64,000 bases of DNA from Aradus depressus (GCA_963662175.1 OY759223.1:4559549-4623548); one strand, 5' to 3'; counted from the stretch's first letter, positions 22,764-33,296 are shown. Program-made: numbers and translations. The notes: generated by a model from the letters alone, not told the origin.

Positions 22764-22795
<32 letters not shown>
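22764..22795. repeat. Poly-G tract (32 G)
   Basis: An uninterrupted G run between the TIR element at 21935-22726 and AT-rich sequence. Confidence 0.95.
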
Positions 22796-22796
<1 letters not shown>

Positions 22797-22799
22797 ACA

Positions 22800-23490
22800 T
22801 TAACAATAATTTAATTGTTTTATTTATTTGTTATTTTCAGTAGATATACGTTGTTACTATGTCGCCTCCTATATACACAATTATCCTGAATTATTTACAA
22901 ATCAAAAGAAGTTTCTAATAGATATTTAACAACATATCCTGGTCAACAAAAAAATAAACAAAAATCGGTACGTATGAGTGATTTTTTACTTCATCAGCTA
23001 TTTCATATTTTCAAGTATTTATTTATTCATTTCTTTTTACTTTTTAATAGTATTGTTAACTCTAATCCATGTGTGTCAGACTCTAAGAGGTAATATCTGT
23101 CTATCTAAATTATAAGCTATCTTAATGTTTATGTCGTCTCCTGATCGTAGAACTAGGCAGATCATGATGATGTGCCTGGGCATTTCGTAAAATGCAGCCT
23201 TTTCATGAAATAACCAACTAATAACCGCCATATCGTTCAATGCAAATCGTTTGATGATTTGGCCAGCCATAGTTGGGCATATCGATTCTGTAGGGTGTCC
23301 AAAGTCAGGGGTGTAGCCAGGTGGGGTGCGTGCATAAAATTAAATAAACTAAAAAAATAGTTTTTATTAAAAATGGATCGCTTGCAAGTTATCAATAGGA
23401 TCTTCAAATTTCCCGTGCGTCTGATTCATAAATCAGCAATCAGCTGTTACATAAATGTACATGTACAAAACAAGTCATATTACATTTATT
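22800..23490. other. AT-rich stretch with one dispersed block
   Basis: 23045-23140 repeats the block seen at 17755-17930 (TCTAATCCATGTGTGTCAGA). Otherwise nothing is recognised. Confidence 0.5.
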
Positions 23491-23495
23491 TAAAT

Positions 23496-24148
23496 ACTAG
23501 CAGTAATACCCGGCGTTGCCCGGGGAACTTTGACTTTTCTCCCAATATCTCCTATAAGGCTATTCAGTTCCTCGACAGTACATTCATGATGTTATAATTT
23601 TCAATTATTCATACGGAATAAGGCTTATAGTCCTTCAACTGTAGTAACGCTAGCTTTGGAGCTAAAACTAATTTATTCAAAAAGATTTCTCATTAATCGT
23701 TGCAATGGTTTTCGAGTTACAAAGATTGCGTGAGTGGATGCTGGGATGGACCAGGGGTTGATTAAAAAATAGACCTTAACATTCCGGTAGATAAAACTTA
23801 TCTATTCAAAAAGATTCCTCATTAATCATTGCAGTGGTTTTTGAGTTACAAAGATTGCGTGGGTGGATGCTGGGATGGACCAGGGGTTGATTAAAAAATA
23901 GACCTTAACATTCCGGTAGATAAAACTTATCTATTCAAAAAGATTCCTCATTAATCATTGCAGTGGTTTTTGAGTTACAAAGATTGCGTGGGTGGATGCT
24001 GGGATGGACCAGATATTGAGATACTAATACGCCTATAACCTTCCACAGACGATGTCGAACAAATAAAAAAAAAATTAATCAAATCCATCAAGCCGTTGGT
24101 GAGTTATAGCGGTACAACGCACAGACATTTTCAGCTTTATATGTATGA
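23496..24148 (-). mobile_element. Non-autonomous Helitron, minus strand
   Basis: On the minus strand it starts TC-ATACATATAAAGCTGAAA and ends with the stem-loop CCCGG-GCAACG-CCGGG, then TATTACTG and CTAGT. These are the hallmarks of Helitron ends: 5' TC, a 3' hairpin and CTRR, inserted before T. It contains three copies of a ~129-bp internal module (phrase GGATGCTGGGATGGACCAG), whereas the plus-strand copy at 47868-48391 has two. There is no Rep/helicase coding, and no target duplication, as expected. Confidence 0.88.
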
Positions 24149-24289
24149 TATATATAACCAATCATTGTGTACCAATTATACTACGTAACAAAATTTGACC
24201 AAGTTTTTGTTTATCTTAGTTTTTTAGTGTTTATTTAGTGTTTATTGCTTTATTTGATGATGCTGATTATGAATATACAAGTAGTTTTT

Positions 24290-24720
24290 CTTAAGTGTCA
24301 ATATTTTGGCTGTGATAATAAATTTCATATGTAATTTCAAAGCCCTCTAAAAACGACACCTATTGATTTTCAGTCAAATCGGCTAGATGAATGGGGGGTT
24401 GAGCTCAAAAATTCCAATAACTGCCATTGTAATGAATATATCAATATGAAATTTTATATCTAAATTGAAAACCCCATAAGGATGGCACCTATCAGTTTTT
24501 CGCGCAATTCATCGAAGAGAAGGAAAGGATCAGAAAATGGGATCTCTCTAAATACACCAATAAAGTCTGTTGTTATGAATGTATCGACACGAAATTAAGT
24601 ATGAGGATTCAGAAATAAAATATGAGTTTTTTTATGATTGAGTTTGGAGAAAGAGCGAAAACTTAATTGATTAATTCATATTGGGGAAGTACACAGCCGG
24701 TGATTCATTGACTTTTTTTT
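24290..24720 (+). repeat. CTTCCCC-family fragment (right end)
   Basis: It holds internal modules (AATGAATATATCAATATG; CCCATAAGGATGGCACC). It then has TATGAGGATTCAGAA and the right end GATTAATTCATATTGGGGAAGT plus ACACAGCCGGTGATTCA. Confidence 0.8.
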
Positions 24721-25224
24721 ATTTCATTTTCGTTTTTTACGTAAAGAAAAAAAATATATGTTGACCTAGTTTCCGTTTTATTTCAGCTACTTCTCTGTAA
24801 TAACAAAACCGCAGTTCAGTTTGGTCCAGGTGAACCCTGCAATTATGAAGGCCAGACGATGCAATGAACCTGTCTCACCCGCATTAGTGCTAAGTCAATA
24901 TAAAATAAAACAAGTGATTTTCTTAGAAAGTAGTTTTCCTTGGCGGGAAATCCGGGCTCTTCTATTAATATGTTTATTTTCCTTTTTTTTAAAATAAAAA
25001 TAAAAAATTTCCCGAATTGTGTTGAGGGGAAATATCGTTTTAAAGACCGCAAGATTGTGAACTGTATTTTTCCATCGTTTCTAATTATTATTTTTGTTCT
25101 ACTTTCTACGAAAATCAGGCTACTGTCGGTTACTCAGCCCAACCATCATATTTGCATATTACATTTTTTTATGTCGACAGTCGTTACTATTTATAGAGTA
25201 AGAACACCTCCTCTGATCCCTCAT

Positions 25225-26200
25225 GTTCCTTTAATTTCTTACAAATAAGGAGATCGAAGGTTTAGAGATAGCGCGGAAACTTATGTGTGGGTAGGGGTAT
25301 TACCTCAAATTCAGAGATCGAAGAACGCGAGCAAAAACAGAAGAGATCAACAAATAGAGAGATGGAAGGTTTAGATAGTTATTATGACTCAAGCCCGGGC
25401 TTTAACTACAAGGTCATATCGCCTACTACCAGACCGCTCTTTTATCACTCTGGTGGACATGAGCCCGACTCTATTGTGAGAGTCCTAAATTTCACCTCCC
25501 CTAAATTTTTATTCACCTAGGGCAGTGGTCACGAGTACTTGACATCGTACAGGCTTGGGACCATCGCTTAACGTCCCATCTGAAGGACGGTGTGCTTAAG
25601 TTTATTTTACCTCCCAGATAAGATAAACTAAGGGCCTCGGCCGGGTTTGAACGCACGACCTTGAGCTCAGAAGGCAAGCACACATACCACTGAGCTACCG
25701 GCGCATATACTCAGAGCAAGACTCATGGAAAAATGTAATTGTAGTTTTCGATCTATAACAAATGCTTCGAGCCTCAGCACTTGCATTGTTACCGCCATTA
25801 AATTAAAAAAGCATACAATGCCTCAAATGTTCTTTTGTCACTTCCATGTTGAGTACTGAATTACTGTTTGAGATAATTTTGTTTTGTAAACAGGATTTAA
25901 TACTCAGAACTGAAGCCAACATATCCATGTCTTTTGAAAATTAACATAACAAACACAGGCATGTAAACGATTATTTTACTATGCCAAGTTATGGTGGTCT
26001 TCGAGACACATATATTTTCCGAAAAAGAGTTTCTGGCTCTCTCTAAACTTTCGATTTCTTTATTCGATGGACCTTTTCTTCTGTTTTTGCTCCTCAGGGG
26101 GTCCTTTGATCTCCGAGGCTACGCCCCGACTCACATATAAGTTTGCGCGCTCTCTCTAAATCATCGAGCCTTCTTATTTCGGCTTCCCTACAAGTCCCTC
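25225..26200. repeat. Inverted-repeat element with imperfect ~130-bp arms
   Basis: The left arm (about 25240-25375) has AGATCGAAGGTTTAGAGATA, GCGCGGAAACTTAT and GAGCAAAAACAGAAGA. The right arm (about 26020-26170) carries the reverse complements, including TCTTCTGTTTTTGCTC and ATAAGTTTGCGCGC. A full SINE-1 copy lies between the arms next to the left one. Superfamily unknown. Confidence 0.7.
25374..25704 (-). repeat. SINE-1 copy, near full length
   Basis: From GCGCCGGTAGCTCAGTGGTA at 25704 it runs through box B (degenerate, GCGTTCAAACCC), GGTAAAATAAACTTAAGCAC and the core to CAAGCCCGGGCTTTAAC-type 3' sequence and TAATAACT. It carries both pol III box positions. Open frames here are shadows. 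Confidence 0.92.
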
Positions 26201-26351
26201 TCTCTATATCAAAATGTGTTTAAAGAGCCTAGCAATTATTTTATGCTTCGGGCTCAGTTCAGCATTTTGATTGGCCATACTACTATACTCTACGTAAATA
26301 AACAATCAGCGGTTTTTTGAGGTATAAACAAAATTTAGATTTTATGAATAG

Positions 26352-26534
26352 ATTATAGGTTTTTTATCTGAGAGCTCAAAAAACCTTGCGCACGCCGTCC
26401 TTCGGATGGGACTTTAAACGCCTGTACGATGTCAGGTACCTACTCGTTAAAGACCCCCTAGAAAGTGCGCTGTGGTAGTAGACAATTTGACCTCGTAGTT
26501 AAGCCCAGTCATGAGTCACAATAACTAACTAATT
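26352..26534 (+). repeat. SINE-1 fragment, 3' two-thirds
   Basis: GCACGCCGTCCTTCGGATGG, a shortened core, TCGTTAAAGACCCCC and GACCTCGTAGTTAAGC, ending CATGAGTCACAATAACTAAC. The head is missing. Confidence 0.88.
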
Positions 26535-26539
26535 ATAGA

Positions 26540-27040
26540 TAATATGTATATTGATAATACTTATTATCAATTATGTAATGAGGCACCTAACTTGACATGT
26601 AAATCATATGTTTCATTATCATTATTATTATATTTTCTCATTTCTCAAACCGGTTTCCCGATAATTCCTGCCACTCGCCATCCAACGTTCTCTTGGCTGA
26701 GAGAGTCGACTGAATAATTGAATAAATGCAATTGTAACATTTTTAATTAATCAGGAATAATGACATCGTTATGATTCACCGTCTATTTTTTATCATGGTT
26801 ATTTTCTTATTTTTGAACAATGAGAAAAAAATTATTTTCCGGAATAGTCTCATTTTGTATTTTATCCACAGCAATGAAAAAAAAAACAAGCTTACGGTAC
26901 TCAATTTAATTACTCAAATTAATTTTGTTTTACAACAGACAGCATAAAGTATACTACAGTTCCCGATTGGAGAATATGGTGTTCAAATTTCTCATTTATG
27001 TCCAATTTATGTTTCTGGATATTTCAGCTTTAAAATATTG
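26540..27040. other. AT-rich stretch, nothing recognised
   Basis: No frame or shared repeat identified before the Jockey fragment. Confidence 0.45.
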
Positions 27041-27042
27041 AG

Positions 27043-27648
27043 GTCGGGTTTTACCTAGACAGTAGACTAACGTGGAACCCACATACACGACTTAAACGAC
27101 AAGAACTGAATCGAAGATACGGACTGTTACGTCGACTACTTGGACCAAAATCAAAACTGACAACTAACAACAAACTTAGGATTTACAAGACCATTATACG
27201 TCCCATCTGGACGTACGGACTCGAACTTTGGGGTGCAGCGAAACAGTCGAACATCAATCGTATCCAAGCATTCCAGTCCAAACTCCTGCGACGAATTATC
27301 AACGCTCCTTTCTACATTACCAATAAAGTGCTACAATATTCCCACTGTCAACGAACTAATCCAATCCCGATTCGAAACATTTCACAGAAACCTTTCTTAT
27401 CATTCAAATCCTCTCGCTCAAGCCCTATCCTATCATTCTCATCCTGACAGTCCTCCCCGCTGCTTGAACAGGAGGTGGCCTCGCGATCTTCTCTCTGAGG
27501 ATAGTGAATAATGACAATTAACTTTCGAGGGAGTGTCAGCGCTGGCTGGCTTCTCCCATCAAGTGACGTTATTTTTTTTCTTTTTGTCCACATATTTGAT
27601 TATTATGTATATATTGTATATAGATTGCAAATAAAAAAAAAAAAAAGA
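27043..27648 (+). pseudogene. Jockey-type LINE, C-terminal end with poly-A tail
   Basis: The frame is open from 27043: VGFYLDSRLTWNPHTRLKR, then LRIYKTIIRPIWTYGLELWG, then INRIQAFQSKLLRRIINAPF. These are the hallmark C-terminal blocks of Jockey-clade polyproteins. A frameshift near 27330-27345 moves the continuation to YNIPTVNELIQSRFETFHRN and NRRWPRDLLSEDSE, ending at the TAA of 27509-27511. A ~120-bp 3' UTR and an A-rich tail (27631-27648) follow, so this is a genuine 3' end of a 5'-truncated insertion. RT catalytic motifs are upstream of the truncation and absent. Confidence 0.93.
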
Positions 27649-27679
27649 AATACTGAGGTGAAGAAAAATTTAAAGAAAT

Positions 27680-27750
27680 TGGTGTGAAAACTCAATTTCG
27701 ACGCTAATATATTACATAACTGCCCTCATATACTTCACATAACGGATGCT
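27680..27750 (-). repeat. CTTCCCC-family fragment
   Basis: GTGAAAACTCAATTTCGACG, ATTACATAACTGCCCTCAT and ACTTCACATAACGGA match the inverted left end, diverged. Confidence 0.55.
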
Positions 27751-27869
27751 AACAAGCAAGCTGTTACAGCTAGAAATCGCTAATTACTGCATACAGTTAT
27801 TGCACAAATTACCCCTATGTTCCATATACAGTCGTAATTAAAATACTGAAATTTTACAAACAATTATAA

Positions 27870-27960
27870 GAGAGATAGAGTGAGGGAGAGAGAGAGAGAG
27901 AGGTGAATCACCGACAGCTTACTTCCCCAACTCAAATTATTTGCAATCAACTAATTTTCC
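27870..27960 (-). repeat. GA repeat plus CTTCCCC-family right end
   Basis: (GA)n at about 27872-27902 runs into GGTGAATCACCGACAGC, then TTACTTCCCCAACTCAAAT, the inverted right end of the family. Confidence 0.7.
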
Positions 27961-27970
27961 ACTTTATAAT

Positions 27971-28176
27971 GCTAGGTTTTTTATCTGTAGGTGAAGAAAC
28001 CCTGAGCACGCCTTCCTGCGGATGGAAGCCTGTACTCTATCAGGTACTCGTTAAAGACCCCCCCTTCTCCATGTGAATAACTTGGGTAGGCAAAACTTAG
28101 GATGAACACAGTAGAGTCGGGCTCATGTGCACCCTTTGTGAGGAAAGAGCGCTCTGGTAGTAGGCGATATTTCAGA
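27971..28176 (+). repeat. SINE-1 fragment
   Basis: GAGCACGCCTTCCTGCGGAT, GGTACTCGTTAAAGACCCC, GTAGAGTCGGGCTCATG and GAAAGAGCGCTCTGGTAGTA. The head and the tail are missing. Confidence 0.88.
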
Positions 28177-28299
28177 TATTTCACCTTAGTTAAATATTAA
28201 TAGTTAGTAGTAACAAAGATGCCAACGTAATTAATAAAGTTAACATTTTACTAAAGTTTTTTTTATCAAACCGATGTGAACTTTCTGCCAAGGTTTCCT

Positions 28300-28690
28300 T
28301 CTGTTCATTCAATCCCTTCAACCCAAAATCCTTCCAATAGCCAATGCTCCTTATTAAGTCTTCAACAATATTCTTCACACTGACCTTAACGTACCTTTTG
28401 TCACCGAATTTGCCAAATCCAAATATAAAAAAAAATATTTTCCTCTCTTATTTCCCACAATAATCCTCTAGTCCGTGTCCTCCATTCTGGCACACTTCCC
28501 CAACGACGGGTAAAGCGTCAATGGCCAAGAGACCTCCTTAGCAGCAGAAGTGACAATGAGAGAGTGAAATGATAGTAACTAGGGAGTGTCACCAATGGGT
28601 GATCTCCCCTCTCGACATTATCTCTCTTTTAGCACATTTCCTTGTTGTGTTTATTTTTTTATCTATGTGGAAAAAAATGAATAAAATAAC
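28300..28690 (+). pseudogene. Second Jockey-type LINE 3' fragment
   Basis: The plus strand reads FIQSLQPKIL, IANAPY, a stop, then VFNNILHTDLNVPFVTEFAK. Then follow frameshifts and VKRQWPRDLLSSRSDN with a stop. The order is the same as in the copy at 27043-27511 (NAPFYITN..., RRWPRDLLS), but the two are clearly diverged. A GAGGGAG-like 3' UTR block (GGGAGTGTCACCAATGGG) parallels GGGAGTGTCAGCGCTGG at 27530. The minus-strand open frame 28190-28378 is a shadow. Confidence 0.82.
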
Positions 28691-28699
28691 GTTTTCATA

Positions 28700-29130
28700 G
28701 AATTCATTGAAACATTTATTTTGTGACCTTTGGTTCAGGAAAATATGAATAAAATTATATCATTGTTACATAAACTCCAAACAGTCTTTGCATTTAAATC
28801 GTTAAAGAAGAAAATAAAATAAAATAATTTTAACAATCATTTGTCCTGGTTATTGTAATGACTTTGAAGTTAATGAACGGAAATTATTTGAAAAATAATA
28901 AATTAAAAACATTTTACCTAAGTATTTCTCCTGTTTCTTTTATTTCAATATGAGAATAAAGGATAACATTTACATAAGAAAGATATATGTGATCCTTCTT
29001 CTGGTAGCAGGACTAACAGGAAGGGCTTGAAGAGTTTCTGTCAAACTTTCGGCACAGTGTAATTTCATCAGGGCCTGTATTGACATACATACTCGTATAC
29101 ACAGCAGAAATATACTTATACAATATATGA
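28700..29130. other. AT-rich stretch, nothing recognised
   Basis: Short A/T runs only. Confidence 0.45.
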
Positions 29131-29136
29131 GAGTTG

Positions 29137-29240
29137 TTTCGTTATTGCTACCATCATCAGTCACGACTTAACAAATACAGTTACTATTATACAATACCAC
29201 TTAGTATTTGTTAAGTCGTGACTGATGATGTTAGCAATAC
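29137..29240. repeat. Short hairpin with two inverted hammerhead-like motifs
   Basis: The left arm ATTGCTACCATCATCAGTCA + CGACTTAACAAATAC and the right arm GTATTTGTTAAGTCG + TGACTGATGATGTTAGCAAT are reverse complements around a ~25-nt loop. On the minus strand the left arm gives CTGATGA, T, GGTAGCAATAAC, GAAAC. The right arm has lost the GAAA. The arm sequence matches 5878-5925, beside the Penelope-like relic. Confidence 0.85.
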
Positions 29241-29515
29241 CCAATGTACCTATCCCCATGTATTGTATACATTTTTTTAAATAGACAATATTTTTTGAAA
29301 AACCTTTATTTTTTAAAACATTTTTGTTAACTCTCGTACATCTTCAATAATTCTTCAAAATTCTGGTGTATCATTGGTAAATAGAGAAAACTGCGTTTTA
29401 TCAGCTCTCAACTAAAAATTAGATCTATTTTATCCTGTAATGTAATGTATGCAAATTATTTTTAAATTTATTTTTTGGTTAAATTTATTTAGTTTACGCC
29501 TAAATTACGCCTACC

Positions 29516-30079
29516 CCTAGAGGAAGAGATGCGCGGACAGTCCAGACCAGTGCGCTGCAAGGACATCGTCCAGAATTGGATTGTGGAAAAATGTCAACAA
29601 CGTTGGTCACGATGCCCGGATGGCCGAACAACGTACCCATACTTCCCGGACGCCCGGGTACGCCTTGACTCAACATGGGTACAGCCTAATCACTGGACGT
29701 CTCAAATATTATCAGGTCACAGTGATTTCAACTCCAAGCTGTTCTTCTTTCACAGGAAGAACACCCCGAATTGTTCGTGCGGCGGTATCGAGTTGCAGAA
29801 CATGTGGTCCTCGAATGTCCGCTGTACGACCAAGCTATGGTGGAGTTGATTCATGGGACAAGATCATATTTGGGACTAGATCTACGGCAGATGGTGACGG
29901 AAACAGACTACCCGATGTTCTGCCGATTCGTCGGCTCCTGGCGGGAGCAGAAACAGGCAACGTAAGATAGTAACCCCTTGATCCCCGAGCTTTGACCAAA
30001 CGTAGACTGGGTGATATTGCTGCAATGCAAGGCGCACCCTCTTTTGAAAGCAAAAAAAAAAATAAAAAAAAAAAAAAAG
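29516..30079 (+). pseudogene. R1-like LINE, C-terminal end with poly-A tail
   Basis: The plus strand encodes WSRCPDGRTTYPYFPDARVR, then WVQPNHWTSQILSGHSDF and HRKNTPNCSCG. After a +1 frame change it reads VAEHVVLECPLYDQ and MFCRFVGSWREQKQAT, ending at the TAA near 29963. The C-C-H-C pattern (CSCG...EHVVLEC) is the zinc-knuckle-like C-terminus of R1-type non-LTR elements. A short 3' UTR and A-rich tail (30050-30079) mark the 3' end. It is a 5'-truncated copy with at least one frameshift. Confidence 0.9.
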
Positions 30080-30134
30080 GTTAAATTTATTTAATGTATT
30101 GTTATTGTTATTTTTTATTTTATTTATTTTTATA

Positions 30135-30236
30135 TTATAGAGTGAGGGAGAGATAGAGAGAGAGAGAGAGAGATAGAGAGAGGGAGAGATAGAGAGAGGG
30201 TGAGAGAAGGTGAGATAGAGTGAGAGGGAGGGGGGT
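30135..30236. repeat. GA-rich simple repeat
   Basis: GAGAGATAGAGAGAG-type repeats over about 100 bp, with several AGGGTGAG interruptions. Confidence 0.9.
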
Positions 30237-30313
30237 TATTTTTTATTTTGTTTATTTTTATATTTGTTATTGTTAGTTTGTTTTCTTTCTCTTTGTTATG
30301 TTTCACATATTGT

Positions 30314-30860
30314 GATCTGATGCGTCACGAAATGTCGTGAAAAATATGCTTCCAGAAGGTTAAAAAAAATGTTTAAAATAATTGTAATTGGAATTGAAAA
30401 CTGTATCTACGAGTTAATTATTATGACTCATACCCGAGCTTTACTAACTACAAGGTCATATCGCCTACTACCAGAGCGCTCTTTCCTCACTGTGGTGGAC
30501 ATGAGCCCGACTCTTCTATAGAAGTCCTATAATTTGGCGCTCTAAATTTGTATTCAACTAGGGTAGAGGGGTCTTTAACGGGTACCCTGACATCATGCAG
30601 GCTCGAAACGTGCTATCTGAGCGATAAAATAAACTAAGGGCCTCAGCCAGGTTCCGAACCCGCGATTTCGATGACCTCGATGCCCTCCCTATATCTCTAC
30701 TACATTTATTAATATTATTATTTTTGTACTCATATATTTGCAAGTATTTATTTATTCATTTCATTTTATTATTTTTAAGAGTTAATATCTGTTCATGTAT
30801 ATACCTTTATAACGTATCCTATTATCGTTAAACTCTAATAAATATTATTATAATGTTCTG
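30314..30860 (+). repeat. Relative of the 17639-17930 repeat, split by SINE-1
   Basis: CTGATGCGTCACGAAATGTC at 30317-30336 and TTCCAGAAGG parallel 17639-17702 with a shortened stem. TAAGAGTTAATATCTGTTCA at about 30777 and AACGTATCCTATTA parallel 17810-17890. A SINE-1 copy (30418-30672) sits between, so it inserted into this older repeat. Confidence 0.6.
30418..30672 (-). repeat. SINE-1 copy, diverged
   Basis: TTATGACTCATACCCGAGCT at the 3' end, GAGCGCTCTTTCCTCACTG, the core in shortened form, and a degenerate box B (GGGTTCGGAACC) near 30650-30661. Confidence 0.82.
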
Positions 30861-31455
30861 TGTAAATCAGTCATAAACATGAAAGATGAACTTTATGATC
30901 ATGAAACTTGTTACTGATATTATTATTATTCATGACTTTCTCCAAACCGACAAAAATTGTCAATGTTATTTTGCTATTTATTTTGTCTAAATCTCAGTTT
31001 TGTTTATTGCATTCTTTGTTTATTGCAATCCGTTGCGTTTCCACCATTATTAAAAATTATTAACCATATTTGTTTTTTTTTATTTACTTATTTCATAATA
31101 TAACTTTCTTTTGTTCTTTTTATGGATTTTTTCAATTAAAACTGCATAAAGTGCATATTACCGTAATATTTCATTTGTTGTGTCGTCATAAGTTACTACC
31201 TCAGCTATACGAAGTATAGGGGAAGTTATGTAATTCTGTCAAAAATCCGATGCGGAATTTTCAACGGAATTTTATGTTTTCCGAGCTCTAGATTCCAAAT
31301 ATGAAAAATGTATCGAGACGAAATTTTATATGTGAATCCAGAACCCTGTAACGACAACACCTATTGTTTTTCAGCCAAATCGACCATAGGGAAGGGGGAT
31401 TAGGGGGAAGGTTTAAGATAAATACTATAATAACTGCTAATGGAATGAATGTATC

Positions 31456-31699
31456 ATATGTGATAGTAAGATGTTGTGGGACGAGATTTCTAATAGAAAT
31501 AAAAGACGCTGTCTTCCCACTGTTTTATTTATACCAGAACCGGTTTTCTACGCATCAGCATCATCATCAGTGGTTCATCCCACCCACACAGCACAGCGCT
31601 GTGCTGTGTGGATGAACCACTGATGATGACGCTGTTGCGTCGAAAACCGGTTCTGGTATAAATAAAACAGTGGGAAGACAACGTCTTTTATTTCTATTA
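31456..31699. mobile_element. Foldback insertion with two inverted hammerhead-like motifs
   Basis: GAATGAATGTATC occurs at 31443-31455 and again at 31700-31712, a 13-bp target duplication inside a CTTCCCC-family module. The insert has a ~35-bp non-palindromic head (31456-31490), then a palindrome 31491-31699 centred on CAGCACAGCGCTGTGCTG. Each arm carries the motif, and the right one (31619-31656) is nearly complete. A foldback of retrotransposon origin is suggested by the long, variable target duplication. Confidence 0.85.
31615..31656 (+). ncRNA. Best hammerhead-like motif in the window
   Basis: The parts are ACCA (31615-31618), CTGATGA (31619-31625), T, GACGC (31627-31631), loop TGTT, GCGTC (31636-31640), GAA (31641-31643), AACCGGTT (31644-31651), C (31652) and TGGT (31653-31656). 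ACCA/TGGT form helix I and GACGC/GCGTC helix II. The palindrome AACCGGTT could form helix III between two molecules, as described for newt-type double hammerheads. The UUC triplet fits the NUH cleavage rule (after C 31652). The extra T at 31626 is not in the standard core, so activity is uncertain. Confidence 0.4.
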
Positions 31700-32395
31700 G
31701 AATGAATGTATCGTCACAAAATTTTATATGTGTGACCTAAACCTCATAAGGACAAAATCTGTCAAATTTCAGAGATATCGGATGAAAATAAGGGGGAGTT
31801 TCGGGGATAGGGTCAATTCAAAAACCCCAATAACTGCCGAAGTAATGAATGTATCGACATGAAATTTTATATTTAAAGTCAAAACCCAATATGGACATAA
31901 CCTGTCAAATTTCAGCGATATCAGCTGAAGAGAGGGGGAGGTTTCGTGGAGGGAGTCAATTTAAGAACCCTAATAACTGCCGATGTAATGAATACATCGA
32001 CATGAAATTTCATATTTAAACTTAAAGCCTAATGTGGACAAAACCTGTCAAATTTCAGCGATATCGGCTGAAGAGAGGGGGAGGTTTTGGGGAGGGCGTC
32101 AATTCAAGAACCCTAATAACTGCCGATGTATTGAATGAATCGACATGAAATTTTATATTTAAAGTCAAAATCCAATGTGGACATAATCTGTCAAATTTCA
32201 GCGATATCAAGATAAGGAGGGGTTTTGGGGAGGGAGGTCAATTCAAATACCCCTACGACACAAAATGTAGTATGAGGATTTAGGAGCCTCTATGTAAGTC
32301 AACTGTTAAATGTTAGCGCAAACTGTAGACTGATTTTGACGGGGGAGCGAAAAGATAATTGATTAATTCGTTCTGGGGAAGTACACTGCGTGTTG

Positions 32396-32660
32396 TTTTT
32401 CTACTAATTCCCTAATGCTGACGAAGATTCCTGTCTGGCCGTCTTGTGTTAGCTTATCCCTCTTCTTAGAATTGATTCCATTGTGTCTAAACAAATAATG
32501 ACGAATATCTATGTACGTAGGTGGTGACGCGTTGATTAGCGTCACTGGCTACGATCCCGAATCAGTTTTAATATCAATTATAAATTATTAGTGGTCTTCT
32601 TTTTGAATCAACACTAAGCTGGGAATCACAGAATATTTTCAAACTTCACAACCAAATCAT
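32396..32660. other. Short unassigned stretch
   Basis: No recognised frame or repeat. Confidence 0.45.
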
Positions 32661-32664
32661 CGGC

Positions 32665-32975
32665 TTTTTACATCAGCAATACGAAGTGTAGGGAAAATTA
32701 TGTAATCGATCAGAAATTCGATGCGAATGTAGTTTTCAGAAACCATTTGTTTAGATGTTTGCTTGATTTACTCGAAAACTGTTAATCGTATCGAAAAATT
32801 ATTTCACAACAAAATTGTTCCTCATAAAATTTCATACCAACGATATGTCTTAGATTTAAGATAGAAACAATACGAACGAAATTACAACGCCCCGAAAATG
32901 TATAATAAATTTTCATAGAAAATATTTTAAAGTAATAATTAAATTGTAACGCATAGCACAACATATTTTCATATA
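32665..32975 (+). repeat. CTTCCCC-family left end joined to a dispersed repeat
   Basis: ATACGAAGTGTAGGGAAAAT and AAATTCGATGCG form the family left end. From about 32745 the sequence (GATGTTTGCTTGATTTACTC, TACGAACGAAATTACAACGC, ATTTAAATTGTAACGC-type end) matches 49480-49690 instead. Confidence 0.65.
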
Positions 32976-32995
32976 CCTTTTTATTATCGGTAGTT

Positions 32996-33262
32996 CTTAG
33001 TTTATATTATCTGGGAAGTAAAATAAACTTAAGCACGCCGTCCTTCGGATGGGACGTGAAGCGATGGTCCCGAGCCTGTACGATGTCAGGTACTCGTTAA
33101 AGACCCCTACCCTAGGTGAATAAAAATTTAGGGTAGGCAAAATGTAGGACTCCCACAGTAGAGTCGGGCTCATGTCCACCAGAGTGACGAAAGAGCGCTA
33201 TGGTAGTAGGCGATATGACCTCGTAGTTAAAGCCCGGGCATGAGTCATAAAACCTAATCTAT
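32996..33262 (+). repeat. SINE-1 copy lacking the tRNA-like head
   Basis: It runs from TAGTTTATATTATCTGGGAA through GCACGCCGTCCTTCGGATGG, the core GGTCCCGAGCCTGTACGATG and AGTAGAGTCGGGCTCATGTC to CATGAGTCATAAAACCTAAT. Boxes A and B are absent. Confidence 0.93.
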
Positions 33263-33296
33263 TATCGGTAATTTTTATTAAAACTGGTAAACGTAC

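Larger units (their letters stand above)
31205..32395 (+). mobile_element. CTTCCCC-family element, best long copy
   Basis: It begins TATACGAAGTATAGGGGAAG, TTATGTAAT, then TCCGATGCGGAATTTTCAAC. Four or so internal modules of about 145 bp follow (phrases AATGAATGTATCGACATG, CCTGTCAAATTTCAGCGATA, GAGAGGGGGAGG). The right end has TATGAGGATT, GGGGGAGCGAAAAG, AATTGATTAATTCG and GGGGAAGTACACTGC. TACTTCCCC-like sequences stand at both ends. No protein is encoded, so it is probably a non-autonomous element; the superfamily is unknown. A 244-bp palindromic insertion (31456-31699) interrupts it. Confidence 0.82.

Noticed and set aside
22573..22806. Minus frame starting with a proline run
   Set aside because: The proline run is the 32-G tract and the rest is a transposon terminal repeat.
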